Shown: positions 23,892 through 32,216 of the stretch, in pieces
Position numbering within the stretch: the stretch's first letter is position 1
Layout of the letters: every line of letters starts with the position of its first letter
From: an uncultured bacterium
GTDB taxonomy: Bacteria; Vulcanimicrobiota; Xenobia; Xenobiales; Xenobiaceae
Direction of reading: 5' to 3'
NCBI GenBank assembly: GCA_934621605.1
Contig: CAKTUZ010000028.1
Span: 1-35,728, forward strand
Length of the DNA stretch: 35,728 nt
Translations under genes and position numbers: made by a program
The notes under the pieces: model-generated
What the model was told of the DNA's origin: nothing
The model's input: the letters and a program-made list of their open reading frames with translations, nothing else
Databases searched by the model: none

Positions 23892-25181
23892 ATGCTTACT
23901 TCTCCTAGATTATATCAAGCCTTACTCCAAGAGACCTTTCGTCTGAATTCTCCCAAGCGTATTTTATTGGTGGGAGCTCAAATACCGGCCTTAGCGATTA
24001 AATTGATAAAATCGCTTCACGACGGAGATGAGCTCTTTATAATCGATAGTATTTCCACCCAAATTGCATCTTTAAAAGACAATTTAAAAAGAGAGTCAAC
24101 TTATCACACCAAGATATCTCAAATCCACTTCGAAGACAAAATGCTTTGGGAGCTGGATAAGCCCCAATATTTTAACTTTGTCATTCTCAGCTATCCTATA
24201 GATTTGCTTTCCGACGATATTCTACAAAAAAGTATGGAAAGCTGCCGTTTACTTTTAGTAGACGGAGGCACTGTAAGTTGCTTAGAAATGGCTTGGTTAC
24301 GTAAAATTCGTAACTTTATAACTTCTTGTTGGCGCAAGAATTCCTGTCAACCCGTTCAGCCTACTTGCTTAGAGCGCTATATCAACTCTTTCCGAGTTTA
24401 CAAAGAAACTGTAGTAACCAACTTGCCCCCAGTCTGGGTTGATCATTTGCGCTTTACTCCCAGCTCTTGTGCTGACGCTTTGAAAATTCACGCAGTAGAA
24501 GGACGAGCTTCTCTTGCGCTTGGCCCTATAAAAATAGCCAAAGACATTCTTCGTTTCATTCTTCCTTTGGGTGCTTTAAGCTGGGGATTAAAAAAATTCA
24601 GCTCTGCCTTGTGGTATTGGCCCATGATTTTACTAGCTGGAATAGCGGCTTTTTTGCGCGATCCCAGACGTGCCATAAAAGCTGATCGTCATTTGGCCTT
24701 TTCAGCCTGCGACGGTACAGTTCTAGACGTAGCCATAGTAAAAGATCCGCACTTGGGTGAAGGCGAATGGCTGCGCATTGCCACATTTTTATCTATTTTT
24801 AACGTCCATATAAACCGCTCGCCAGTTTCCGGCAAAGTAGTCGATCAATTCGATGTCAAAGGTGGCTACGCCAGTGCCAATTTACCTAAAGCTAACCACA
24901 ATTATTCAACTTATGTCATTTTAGAAACCGAGCACGGCCCAGTAGTAGTAGCTCAAAGAGTAGGTTTAATTGCCAGACGTATTTACAACTGGGTCAATCG
25001 CGGCGAGTTATTGGCTCAAGGTGAGCGTTACGGTTTAATCCGCATGGGGTCACGCACCGATGTTTATTTACCCTGTGATAAATATCATCCCTTAGTTAAA
25101 GTTGGAGATAAAATCCAAGCCGGCTTAACCCCTATTGCCACTTTATTGGATGAATCTGAAACAGATTACCATATAAACTAA
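23892..25181 (+). CDS. Fusion: PmtA-like methyltransferase domain plus phosphatidylserine decarboxylase
   Basis: A 429-residue two-domain protein. Residues 1-190 resemble PmtA-type phospholipid N-methyltransferases. There is a strand-loop (RILLVGAQIPALAIKLI) where the SAM-binding glycine loop should be, an acidic strand end (ELFIIDSI), then FVILSYPIDLL and LLLVDGGTVSCLEM, and a closing TNLPPVWVDHLRF matching the PmtA end. The glycine loop is largely lost, so methylation is doubtful. Residues 205-429 are a short-type phosphatidylserine decarboxylase: FLRDPRR, ACDGTVLDV, FLSIFNVHINRSPVSGKV, VAQRVGLIARRI, QGERYGLIRMGSRTDVYLP. Gly386-Ser387 is the expected self-cleavage site generating the pyruvoyl group. 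A hydrophobic stretch (about 238-255) anchors this part. It would make phosphatidylethanolamine at the inner membrane. No phosphatidylserine synthase is adjacent. Confidence 0.88.
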   Translation: MLTSPRLYQALLQETFRLNSPKRILLVGAQIPALAIKLIKSLHDGDELFIIDSISTQIASLKDNLKRESTYHTKISQIHFEDKMLWELDKPQYFNFVILSYPIDLLSDDILQKSMESCRLLLVDGGTVSCLEMAWLRKIRNFITSCWRKNSCQPVQPTCLERYINSFRVYKETVVTNLPPVWVDHLRFTPSSCADALKIHAVEGRASLALGPIKIAKDILRFILPLGALSWGLKKFSSALWYWPMILLAGIAAFLRDPRRAIKADRHLAFSACDGTVLDVAIVKDPHLGEGEWLRIATFLSIFNVHINRSPVSGKVVDQFDVKGGYASANLPKANHNYSTYVILETEHGPVVVAQRVGLIARRIYNWVNRGELLAQGERYGLIRMGSRTDVYLPCDKYHPLVKVGDKIQAGLTPIATLLDESETDYHIN

Positions 25182-25234
25182 AAAAATCAGAAATTCCTCG
25201 TAACGATAAACGGTGGATTTCATTAAAGTAAACT

Positions 25235-25268
25235 AAAAAATGCCGATTCTAAAGAATCGGCATTTTTT
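25235..25268. terminator. Bidirectional intrinsic terminator
   Basis: TGCCGATTC (25241-25249) pairs with GAATCGGCA (25254-25262) around TAAA, flanked by A-rich bases on the left and TTTTTT on the right. Both strands therefore have a GC stem with a U-tract. It separates the convergent decarboxylase fusion and TPR genes. Confidence 0.93.
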
Positions 25269-25290
25269 ATAAATACAGTAAGCTATTAAA

Positions 25291-27249
25291 TTAACGCTTA
25301 CTAAAACGTGCCATTAAAGCGGCCTGGACACTGGAACTGCCCCCACTTCTCTCTCTGGGAGTTTCAGCAACTTCATCGGCCTCAGAATCGAAACGAGACT
25401 TGCGCCCTCGCCGTTTCTTAGAAGAACGGTGTGCAGAGCGCACACTGGCGGCGCTGAAAATACCTTCTCCAAACATCGAACTACCTGAAGAAGCAAAAGC
25501 AGAAGCCACAGGACCGGCTTTAACTTCCTTCTTATCAGTTTTCTTCCCAGTTTCAACAGCAGCCACTTCTTCTGTATGTTGAACAGCCTTTTCAACTTTA
25601 GCTTCAACTTCAACTTCGGCATCAAGAACAGCTAAATATTCCCAAGGCAACACATCTCTAGACGGTGGCTCAGAAATAATAGTTTGCATCAGTTCAATAG
25701 TATCGGGATAAGAAGCCATTACAAAGGGTACCGGTACTTGAAGCGAACCGGAAACAGCCTTACCAACCAATACCCTAGTGACAGAGGGAGTCTTTTTACT
25801 CTGTACTACTTCGACAGGAGCTGCACTACTTTCAAAGGCAGACGAAGAAGCCACTAGAGGTAAATAATCTTCATCTGCGCCACCTAAACTCTCCAAAGTT
25901 TCTTCTTCAGGAGCACCAAACTCACTGTCAAAACCTCCTACCGGCCCATCATCGGCATACAGTTCATCTTCACTAATCGCCTGCACTGCAGGGACAGCAG
26001 CCAACTCGTCCTTTTTTTCTCCTTCCATCGCCTTGGCCTGTTTGGCCATTTCTGACATTCTGGCCAAGCGAGCTTCACGCTGAGCGATAATATCCTTAAT
26101 ATTAGAAAGTTCACGCACAGCGTAGGCATTACCGGAGTCGAGTTCAAGTAAACGCTCTAATGTACGCACCCCGTTATCATATTCTTTCGCTTCTATGTAT
26201 CCGCGAGCGGCAGCTGTGAGTTCAGAAATCGCTTCCGAAGGATTATCGGTTTTTATATAAACTTCGGCTAACTGCTCCCTGACTTCTAAATCATCGGGAG
26301 TATTGGATAAAATTTTCCGCAAAGCCAAACTGGCATCGGAAAATTTGTCCATATGCATAGAAGCCGAAGCCAGTCCCATAAGTACTTCGCGACTATCATA
26401 AGCAATGTGCATACAAGAACGATAGACAGCGATAGAATCCTCATAAGCTCCGGTAAGACTGTAAAGTTCACCTAAACGCAATGCTATTCCTAAATCATCG
26501 GGAATAAGCATACGTAAGCGGCGATACAACTCAGCAGCATGAACATAATCATTTTTGTTTTCATAAAAAATGGCAATATTCTGACACTGCTTAGTACACT
26601 CTTGAATGTTACCCAGCTGCATATGGATATCAGCCAACTTGACAGCCAACTCTACACGCAAAGGATAAGTTTCCAAAGCAACTTGCAAAACCTTGATAGA
26701 AAGCTCACCATTGCCGATATCTACAAAGTAATTGGAGTAATCTAAAACTGTCTGAATATATTTTTCTTCGTCATTACTGCTTTTTATACAGCGAAGTACT
26801 CCCAAACGCGCCTCTAAAGACCCCAAATCGAAGCGCATAACAGCTTTGGCCACCGCAAGAGCCAACTCAAACTTTTCTTCTTTTTCAAGTTGCTGCATCC
26901 AGCCTAAAGAGATTGCAACTAACTTCTTAAGACGACCACATATAGCATATAAACGAGCCAGATTGTTTACAATTCTATAAGAAGTGGGTTTAAACTTATA
27001 AGCGGATTCATACTTAATGATAGCTTCTCCAAATTTGCCCTGTTTGACTAAGGCATCAGCTTCATTAAATAAAGCAGGAAGTTCGTCTTCAGAAGATACC
27101 TCCCCACTCAGTTCTTCAACTTCCTCCACTTTGACCACTTTCTGCTGCTTACTGGCTTGACGGTCCCCATCAGAACTTAAATCAATTAAACCGACTTCGT
27201 CTTCAGAATCAAAATCATCATCACTATAAGAAAAAAAACTTCCGCTCAT
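25291..27249 (-). CDS. Large cytoplasmic TPR-repeat protein with charged, low-complexity tails
   Basis: A 652-residue protein without signal peptide or membrane segment. The N-terminus is acidic (SDDDFDSEDEVGLIDLSSDG). From about 57 to 425 there are tandem TPR-type helix pairs, such as ALFNEADALVKQGKFGEAII, LGELYSLTGAYEDSIAVYRS, LAEVYIKTDNPSEAISELT and GVRTLERLLELDSGNAY, with about eight to ten units. A Lys/Glu helix follows, then an acidic, Ala/Ser-rich stretch (about 430-480), a region of no recognised type, and near the C-terminus a strongly basic patch (SSKKRRGRKSRF). The opposite charges at the two ends suggest a scaffold touching different partners, possibly nucleic acid at the basic end. 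This is inference. The ribosome site is poor. It converges on the decarboxylase fusion and lies downstream of dut. TPR boundaries are by eye. Confidence 0.85.
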   Translation of the reverse strand: MSGSFFSYSDDDFDSEDEVGLIDLSSDGDRQASKQQKVVKVEEVEELSGEVSSEDELPALFNEADALVKQGKFGEAIIKYESAYKFKPTSYRIVNNLARLYAICGRLKKLVAISLGWMQQLEKEEKFELALAVAKAVMRFDLGSLEARLGVLRCIKSSNDEEKYIQTVLDYSNYFVDIGNGELSIKVLQVALETYPLRVELAVKLADIHMQLGNIQECTKQCQNIAIFYENKNDYVHAAELYRRLRMLIPDDLGIALRLGELYSLTGAYEDSIAVYRSCMHIAYDSREVLMGLASASMHMDKFSDASLALRKILSNTPDDLEVREQLAEVYIKTDNPSEAISELTAAARGYIEAKEYDNGVRTLERLLELDSGNAYAVRELSNIKDIIAQREARLARMSEMAKQAKAMEGEKKDELAAVPAVQAISEDELYADDGPVGGFDSEFGAPEEETLESLGGADEDYLPLVASSSAFESSAAPVEVVQSKKTPSVTRVLVGKAVSGSLQVPVPFVMASYPDTIELMQTIISEPPSRDVLPWEYLAVLDAEVEVEAKVEKAVQHTEEVAAVETGKKTDKKEVKAGPVASAFASSGSSMFGEGIFSAASVRSAHRSSKKRRGRKSRFDSEADEVAETPRERSGGSSSVQAALMARFSKR

Positions 27250-27324
27250 GGCTGCTCAGTTCACAAACCTCTTTAAACATTAAACAAATATACTTGAGAG
27301 ATAAACATTATCTAATCAATTCTC

Positions 27325-27744
27325 TTAAATACCCGTAGATCCAAAACCGCCACGCTCCGTATCGGTTACAACTCCACAGATTAGCTCTGTATTCCAAACT
27401 CTCTCAAACTTTAGTTGGGCTATTCTGTCACCTTCAGAAAGTTTTATAATATCCGGAGAAATATTGTGCACGATCACACCCAATTCTTTGCGATACAAAT
27501 GATCGATAGTACCAAAATGTACATTGAGTCCTCTAAGAGCTAAACCACTGCGCCCTCTAATCTGCGCTTCCCAACCTTCCGAAAGTTCCAAACGGATTCC
27601 AAGTTTCAGAGCAACAATCTGCCCCGAGGCCACTACAACAGATTCCGGCAGGAATAAATCATAAGCAGCATCAGTAGGAAAAGCTTTTTGGGGAAGTTTA
27701 GCATTTTCTCGAATCAGTTCTACTTTTACGATACAATCGGTCAT
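27325..27744 (-). CDS. dut: dUTP pyrophosphatase (dUTPase)
   Basis: A 139-residue trimeric-type dUTPase. It hydrolyses dUTP to dUMP, keeping uracil out of DNA and supplying thymidylate synthase (thyA at 4841). The five family motifs are in order: AAYDLFLPE, GRSGLALRG, GTIDHLYRKELGVIV, EGDRIAQLKFE, and the C-terminal ERGGFGSTG that closes over the active site. Motif 3 normally reads G-x-I-D-x-D-Y-R-G-E. Here the second Asp is Leu and the Gly is Lys, while the key catalytic Asp in TID is kept. Start ATG 27744 is used; a GTG one codon earlier is equally possible. It lies 75 bases upstream of the TPR gene and downstream of the ComEC-like gene on the same strand. Confidence 0.95.
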   Translation of the reverse strand: MTDCIVKVELIRENAKLPQKAFPTDAAYDLFLPESVVVASGQIVALKLGIRLELSEGWEAQIRGRSGLALRGLNVHFGTIDHLYRKELGVIVHNISPDIIKLSEGDRIAQLKFERVWNTELICGVVTDTERGGFGSTGI

Positions 27745-27921
27745 CACAAAGGCCTGCCATTCTAAAACGACTGGAAAGAACCGCCAAACAAGCTTTTTCC
27801 TAAGATTTTAGGCACACCCGGCGGCAATTCTCGCTCCTTCCGCAAACTGATACCTCAATCCTACCAAGTCAAAATCTAAAAAGGCCAATATTTTCGGTTT
27901 TTAACCCATTTTGACCAGTAC

Positions 27922-29445
27922 CTATGATGCGTTATTTAAATCATAAACAAAATTCTTTTCCCCAATTTTATATGCAAAAGCCCAAAGAGATAAACGGCCA
28001 ACGATTAGCACAAAATAATAAAGAGTGATTTGACGAATAGAAAGTGGATAAAAATCATAAACAGGCAGTTTTTCTTGTAACCAAGCTGCCACAGTTAAAG
28101 AGTAACGACATAAGTAAATGCAAACTAAAGGGATAATCTGACCTATCACCGGACACTGCGACAGTAATAAAGCGGGAACTATCAAAACGAAAACAGCTTC
28201 CAAAATAGGTACGATCAACAAATTGGCTAATATAAAAGCGCTGGGTAATTTTTGGAAATAGCTTATCAACAATGGTAGCAGAAACAGATTAACAGCCAGC
28301 GTCATACTGACAGATTGTTTGACAAAATTAGGTAGAAAATAAAAGATCTTGTTCAAAAATGACGTCCAACATAAAATACCGAATATGGCTCCGAACGAAA
28401 GTTGGAAACCGATATCTTCAATCCAAGACGGAGAGATCAACAACATAACGCTCCAAGCCAGACACACCGTTCGCTCCAAACGCACCGGACGTCCCACAAC
28501 AAGCCCCCCAAGAGCTAAAGTTCCCATAATAAAAGCTCTTAACAACGAAGCCATATATCCAACAGTCCATACATAGATAGCGCATAGCCCAATTGCACCG
28601 TAGGCCCCCACTTTGCGACTGCGACCACTCCAAATTACAAGCGACATAGCCATAGCTGCCATAATAGAAAGATGAAAGCCAGAAGCAGCAGTCATATGAC
28701 TCAATCCCACGTCTCTAAATAGCTCCTTAATTCCTTTGGGAAGATAATCGCTGCAACCTAAAAACATAGCCATTGCGATCTCTCTACTGCCAGGACTAAA
28801 AGCGAGCTCTATCCTATTTTTTATATAGGACCGCAACCTTGAACCATCAGGGATAATATATGTTCGAGAAGCAGAAACGTCACAAAAATCGTTCAGCTTA
28901 ATCATATATATCAAATCATTTTTTTTCCAAGTGTCGCTTCCAATAGCAAGAGGCAAAAGCAAACCTCGAAATTTTAATGTTTTATTTTTACAGTTCCGTA
29001 AACGCTTATCGACACTTTCAACCCAAAGCAAATAGCCGTTTTCTAAACGCAACAAAGCCTTTGTGTTCCAAGGCGAAACGTATATTTTGGTAACTTTACC
29101 GCAACCGGACACATAAGTATAGGCCAAAGCTTCCCAGGTCTTACTTTGCAACTCACGCTCAGGACTATCATATCGATAAACTATAAAAAAAGCATTTAGT
29201 ACTACAACAATGGAAGCCAAAACGATCTGCCAACGTAAGCTTGATAATGACACCAATGCCCATAAACAAATCAATAGCCCTATCGACAACCAACATATAC
29301 AAAACTGCGGCCAAATTTTTACTCCGAAGCCGCAACAAATACCTAGCAAGCACCATAACGGCCAGGCATACTTGTAATTGCATCCCAAACTTAAACAACG
29401 ACTCAACGCTTTCATATTTTCATTATGAGACGTAGATATTGCCAA
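27922..29445 (-). CDS. comEC: ComEC/Rec2-type DNA-uptake channel protein, short form
   Basis: An integral membrane protein of up to 507 residues. The ComEC_N competence domain is shown by RDVGLSHMTAASGFHLSIMAAMAM (about 246-269; the usual form is GLSHLLAISGLH), followed by MASLLRAFIMGTLALGGLVVGR and several hydrophobic helices to about residue 480. The N-terminal part (about 25-190) has two or three membrane segments and an OB-like extracellular region. ComEC carries transforming DNA across the inner membrane. Many homologues end in a metallo-beta-lactamase-like nuclease domain, which is absent here because the protein stops shortly after the last helix. The start is uncertain: TTG at 29445 or ATG at 29415, neither with a good ribosome site. 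No type IV pilus or other competence gene is nearby. Confidence 0.88.
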   Translation of the reverse strand: MAISTSHNENMKALSRCLSLGCNYKYAWPLWCLLGICCGFGVKIWPQFCICWLSIGLLICLWALVSLSSLRWQIVLASIVVVLNAFFIVYRYDSPERELQSKTWEALAYTYVSGCGKVTKIYVSPWNTKALLRLENGYLLWVESVDKRLRNCKNKTLKFRGLLLPLAIGSDTWKKNDLIYMIKLNDFCDVSASRTYIIPDGSRLRSYIKNRIELAFSPGSREIAMAMFLGCSDYLPKGIKELFRDVGLSHMTAASGFHLSIMAAMAMSLVIWSGRSRKVGAYGAIGLCAIYVWTVGYMASLLRAFIMGTLALGGLVVGRPVRLERTVCLAWSVMLLISPSWIEDIGFQLSFGAIFGILCWTSFLNKIFYFLPNFVKQSVSMTLAVNLFLLPLLISYFQKLPSAFILANLLIVPILEAVFVLIVPALLLSQCPVIGQIIPLVCIYLCRYSLTVAAWLQEKLPVYDFYPLSIRQITLYYFVLIVGRLSLWAFAYKIGEKNFVYDLNNAS

Positions 29446-29560
29446 AAGCAGACAGACAATCTAGAAAAAATGTACAAAATTATTAACAATTTATAAACTG
29501 AGCCAACTATTCAAGGAAACGCTAAGTTCAGCCCTAAAGTTAATGATTTTTCAACAGCTT

Positions 29561-29588
29561 TTGAAACCGAATTAACGTTTTTTATGAT
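29561..29588 (+). promoter_or_regulatory. Sigma70-type promoter for the RTX/M91 gene
   Basis: TTGAAA (29561-29566), a 16-base spacer, then TATGAT (29583-29588). The expected transcript start near 29595 leaves only about eight bases before the ATG at 29603, including a GAGGAG that touches the start codon. Confidence 0.6.
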
Positions 29589-29602
29589 ACACTGTTGAGG
29601 AG

Positions 29603-31093
29603 ATGATAAACGTAAACTTTTCCCTCAATCAATATCGAAATGCTGAAGCTTCCCATTTAGGCGAATCGAAAGCAACAGTTCCCTGTTCTGAAGAGAATGC
29701 AACCGTTCAAGACAGTTTACAATTAGGCAATCCTCTCTCAGCCGACGGCCAACACAGCAGCGATGCCGATCTTCTGGCCAGACGTATCGTAGGTAAGCGT
29801 GGCGATCCTTCGGAAGTCAAGATCCTTACAGCTACCAAAGGGGACGATATAATCAACATCTCCCCAGGAGAAAAGGGCGGAATTACTGTCGATATCAACG
29901 GCCAAAAGACCAACTTTACTTCAGAAGAAGCTAAGAAATTGGTAATCGACGGCTTCGAAGGTAACGATAGAATTATCGTTCAAGAAGACGTACGTGCGCC
30001 TTTATTTATCACTGGAGGTAGCGGCAACGACTATATTCAAGGTGGTTCCGGTAACGACACCATTATCGATAATTATGGTCAAAATGAAATCTACGGCGGC
30101 AAAGGTAACGATACAATAATTGCCGGCGGCTTAGATTTAGCAGCCGATGCTCCCACATTAAAGACTGTCGACGGGCATAATATAAATGGTAATATCATCT
30201 CCGGCGGTTTGGGACGCGACTACATCGAAGGCAGTAATAATGCCGATTATATCGTCGATGAAGGCGGAGGTGGCGTAATCTACGGCTTAGATGGAGACGA
30301 CTTTATATCCGTAACTTCCGGACAGAACTATGTGGACGGCGGTCGAGGCAACGATATTATCACCGCTGAAGGCGGACACAATATGCTCTTTGGTGGACGC
30401 GGCGACGATGTAATCAACGTACAAGGCGGTTCCAATGTCATTGTAGACGGCAGCGGCAAGAATACTATCAACACAGCCGACAGTAACAGTCGCGTTTATG
30501 CTTCAGAACAGACTCAAGTGGAGGCCGGAGCCAATACTTCAGTAGAGATAATGAATTCCGCCTCTGTGCCAGAGTTTTTCCAAATTAGTGGAGATACTTC
30601 ATTTCAGAACCGCGTCAACAGTGACTTAGAAGCACTTTCCGATATTCCCATCGGCCAAAAAGCTTTTACGGCTATCGAAGAGACGGGTAAAAAAGTAAAT
30701 ATCAGCGAAACTCCCAGCGGTAATCAGTGCAGCTCAGGCGCCAACGGCTACTTCGATCATGAAGACAATAAGCCCAACTCCGGTTCCGACTCCACTATTT
30801 ACTACAACCGCGCTTCAGTTTCTTTGCATACCGACGCAGCTTGGCAAGATCGTCCTCCTTTGGTAGGGTTCCATCACGAACTTATGCACTCTTACAATGC
30901 AGCCACAGGCACTATGGATAATTGGGCCTACGATCCTTACAACGGCGGCTATGCAACCGGACCGTTCGGTGTAGTAGGAGCAGAATTCCAAGCAGTAGGT
31001 TTAGATAGTCACTTGGTAAAAGCCAATCCCGAGGGTCTCTCAGAGAATTCCATGCGCTCTTTCTTGGGTTTGGAACGGCGCGATCGCTACTAA
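29603..31093 (+). CDS. RTX-repeat protein with C-terminal M91 (NleD-like) zinc metallopeptidase domain
   Basis: A 496-residue protein without an N-terminal signal. Residues about 75-300 are built from hemolysin-type calcium-binding repeats of the form GGxGxDxxx, for example GGSGNDYIQ, GGSGNDTII, GGKGNDTII, GGRGNDIIT and GGRGDDVIN, which form a calcium-stabilised beta-roll. The C-terminal part has a zinc-protease motif His425-Glu426-Leu-Met-His429 in GFHHELMHSYNAATG. A downstream glutamate, Glu461 in VVGAEFQAVGL, fits the third zinc ligand of the M91 family. The terminal FLGLERRDRY also resembles M91 proteins. The type member NleD is a secreted effector that cleaves host MAP kinases. RTX repeats usually mean type I secretion, but no T1SS gene is in the window. 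Target and export route are unknown. Confidence 0.9.
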   Translation: MINVNFSLNQYRNAEASHLGESKATVPCSEENATVQDSLQLGNPLSADGQHSSDADLLARRIVGKRGDPSEVKILTATKGDDIINISPGEKGGITVDINGQKTNFTSEEAKKLVIDGFEGNDRIIVQEDVRAPLFITGGSGNDYIQGGSGNDTIIDNYGQNEIYGGKGNDTIIAGGLDLAADAPTLKTVDGHNINGNIISGGLGRDYIEGSNNADYIVDEGGGGVIYGLDGDDFISVTSGQNYVDGGRGNDIITAEGGHNMLFGGRGDDVINVQGGSNVIVDGSGKNTINTADSNSRVYASEQTQVEAGANTSVEIMNSASVPEFFQISGDTSFQNRVNSDLEALSDIPIGQKAFTAIEETGKKVNISETPSGNQCSSGANGYFDHEDNKPNSGSDSTIYYNRASVSLHTDAAWQDRPPLVGFHHELMHSYNAATGTMDNWAYDPYNGGYATGPFGVVGAEFQAVGLDSHLVKANPEGLSENSMRSFLGLERRDRY

Positions 31094-31122
31094 ATCCCGA
31101 CAAAAAATCATAAAGAACAACA

Positions 31123-31178
31123 AGCCGCTTTTATCTGCCGTATTTTTCACAATATAGTCGGTATGAGCGGCTATTTTT
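31123..31178 (+). terminator. Terminator after the RTX/M91 gene
   Basis: AGCCGCT (31123-31129) pairs with AGCGGCT (31166-31172) and is followed by ATTTTTGT. The loop is long, but a partly paired interior is possible. Confidence 0.6.
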
Positions 31179-31197
31179 GTATAGAAAATCTTTTGAC

Positions 31198-31232
31198 AAA
31201 AAAAACAGCTCCCCACAGCCTACAAGCTGCGG
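31198..31232 (-). terminator. Intrinsic terminator for the LysM-NlpC/P60 gene
   Basis: On the minus strand CCGCAGC (31232-31226) pairs with GCTGTGG (31219-31213), with one G-U pair, followed a few bases later by eight U (complement of A8 at 31198-31205). It lies 45 bases past the stop of the gene at 31278. Confidence 0.75.
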
Positions 31233-31277
31233 AAAGCTATTTACACTAAGCGGAGAGTTCTTCTTAAGAGAAGCAAA

Positions 31278-32030
31278 CTAGAGCGCCTCTTTAAATACTC
31301 TCTTGGCGCCAAGATAACGAGCAGCATAGTAAGGTTGGCTTAGACGACTGATCGTTACTCCTTTACTAGAAGAAGCGTGAATAAATTTGCCATCTCCTAT
31401 ATAAATACCGACATGGGAAGGGCCGGGAAGATAAGTTTCAAAGAAGACCAGGTCGCCAGGCATCTCCGAGCCAAAAGGTACCTTGACACCAACGCCATAC
31501 TGCACATCGGCAGTGCGAGGCAAATTAATACCTGACATTTGGTACATTCTCATAGTAAAGCCAGAGCAATCGAAAGAGCCATTACCGGTTCCGCCAAATA
31601 CATAAGGCGTTCCCAAGTATTTATGAGCATTATCTATAAGACGCCCGTTAACTCCCATACCACCACGGTAAGCCAACTGACTACGATGGCGATTACCAGC
31701 ACGATTCATCTCTGAAACTTCTAACTTAACCAAGCTGGGAGACGGTAAATCCTTTTCCAACCTGGCCAGAATTTCTTGTTCTTGAGCCTTGGTAATAGCC
31801 ACATCATCCGGACTGTTAGGAATAACAATAAAAACACCGGGCTTAAAACCAGACTGTTTTAATTTGGGATTCACTTTGTTAATCTGCTCAGGAGTAACAT
31901 TGTACCTGGCGGCAACTCTCTCTATAGTGTCATTATTTCTGATTGAATAAACAACATCAGCTTGAGCACTGACACCGGCGCCTAGACAGCACAAAAGGGA
32001 AAAAGCCGCAAAAAATTTCGCTATACGCAC
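31278..32030 (-). CDS. Secreted LysM-NlpC/P60 peptidoglycan endopeptidase
   Basis: A 250-residue exported wall hydrolase. A signal peptide (MRIAKFFAAFSLLCCLGAG, cleavage near VSAQA) is followed by one LysM domain (about 27-72, VYSIRNNDTIERVAARYNVT...IVIPN) for peptidoglycan binding, and a linker. The C-terminal NlpC/P60 domain (about 128-245) has catalytic Cys155 in FDCSGFTM, His206 in PSHVGIYIG, and a supporting His218 in KFIHAS. Such enzymes cut peptide stems of peptidoglycan during growth or division. The start is GTG with GGAG eight bases upstream, and the N-terminus from it makes a good signal peptide. It converges on the RTX/M91 gene and has its own terminator. A 5' region of about 380 bases separates it from the tRNA genes. 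Confidence 0.95.
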   Translation of the reverse strand: MRIAKFFAAFSLLCCLGAGVSAQADVVYSIRNNDTIERVAARYNVTPEQINKVNPKLKQSGFKPGVFIVIPNSPDDVAITKAQEQEILARLEKDLPSPSLVKLEVSEMNRAGNRHRSQLAYRGGMGVNGRLIDNAHKYLGTPYVFGGTGNGSFDCSGFTMRMYQMSGINLPRTADVQYGVGVKVPFGSEMPGDLVFFETYLPGPSHVGIYIGDGKFIHASSSKGVTISRLSQPYYAARYLGAKRVFKEAL

Positions 32031-32092
32031 AAATAATCTCCAGAACTAAACTAGCGATGGCACCCGTAAGGGACAATCTTCCGAGCTAAGTC

Positions 32093-32120
32093 TTGTATCT
32101 AAACTGCGCCAAAATATAAC
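32093..32120 (+). promoter_or_regulatory. Promoter-like pair of hexamers in the intergenic region
   Basis: TTGTAT (32093-32098), 16 bases, then TATAAC (32115-32120). It would start transcription near 32127, with no coding region downstream until the tRNAs. Confidence 0.4.
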
Positions 32121-32126
32121 AGCACA

Positions 32127-32216
32127 ACAAAGAGAAGTTCAGCTAAAAAACTTAGCCCAGCGGGAATTGTAGCCGCCTTTTACAGCTAAACAGCCACCGA
32201 GACGGTGCGTATTTTT
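32127..32216 (+). ncRNA. Possible small RNA
   Basis: A promoter-like pair at 32093-32120 is followed about 75 bases later by a short hairpin (CACCG-AGA-CGGTG, 32195-32207) and a T-rich run (CGTATTTTTCGTTTTT). This would define a transcript of about 90 bases with no open reading frame of note. It matches no RNA family I recognise. The same bases are the antisense of the NlpC/P60 leader, so it could act on that gene or be spurious. Confidence 0.3.

Noticed and set aside
29603..31093. The glycine-rich repeats as a horizontally acquired or tandem DNA repeat element.
   Set aside because: The DNA of the repeats varies while the GGxGxD protein pattern is kept, as expected of an RTX beta-roll.
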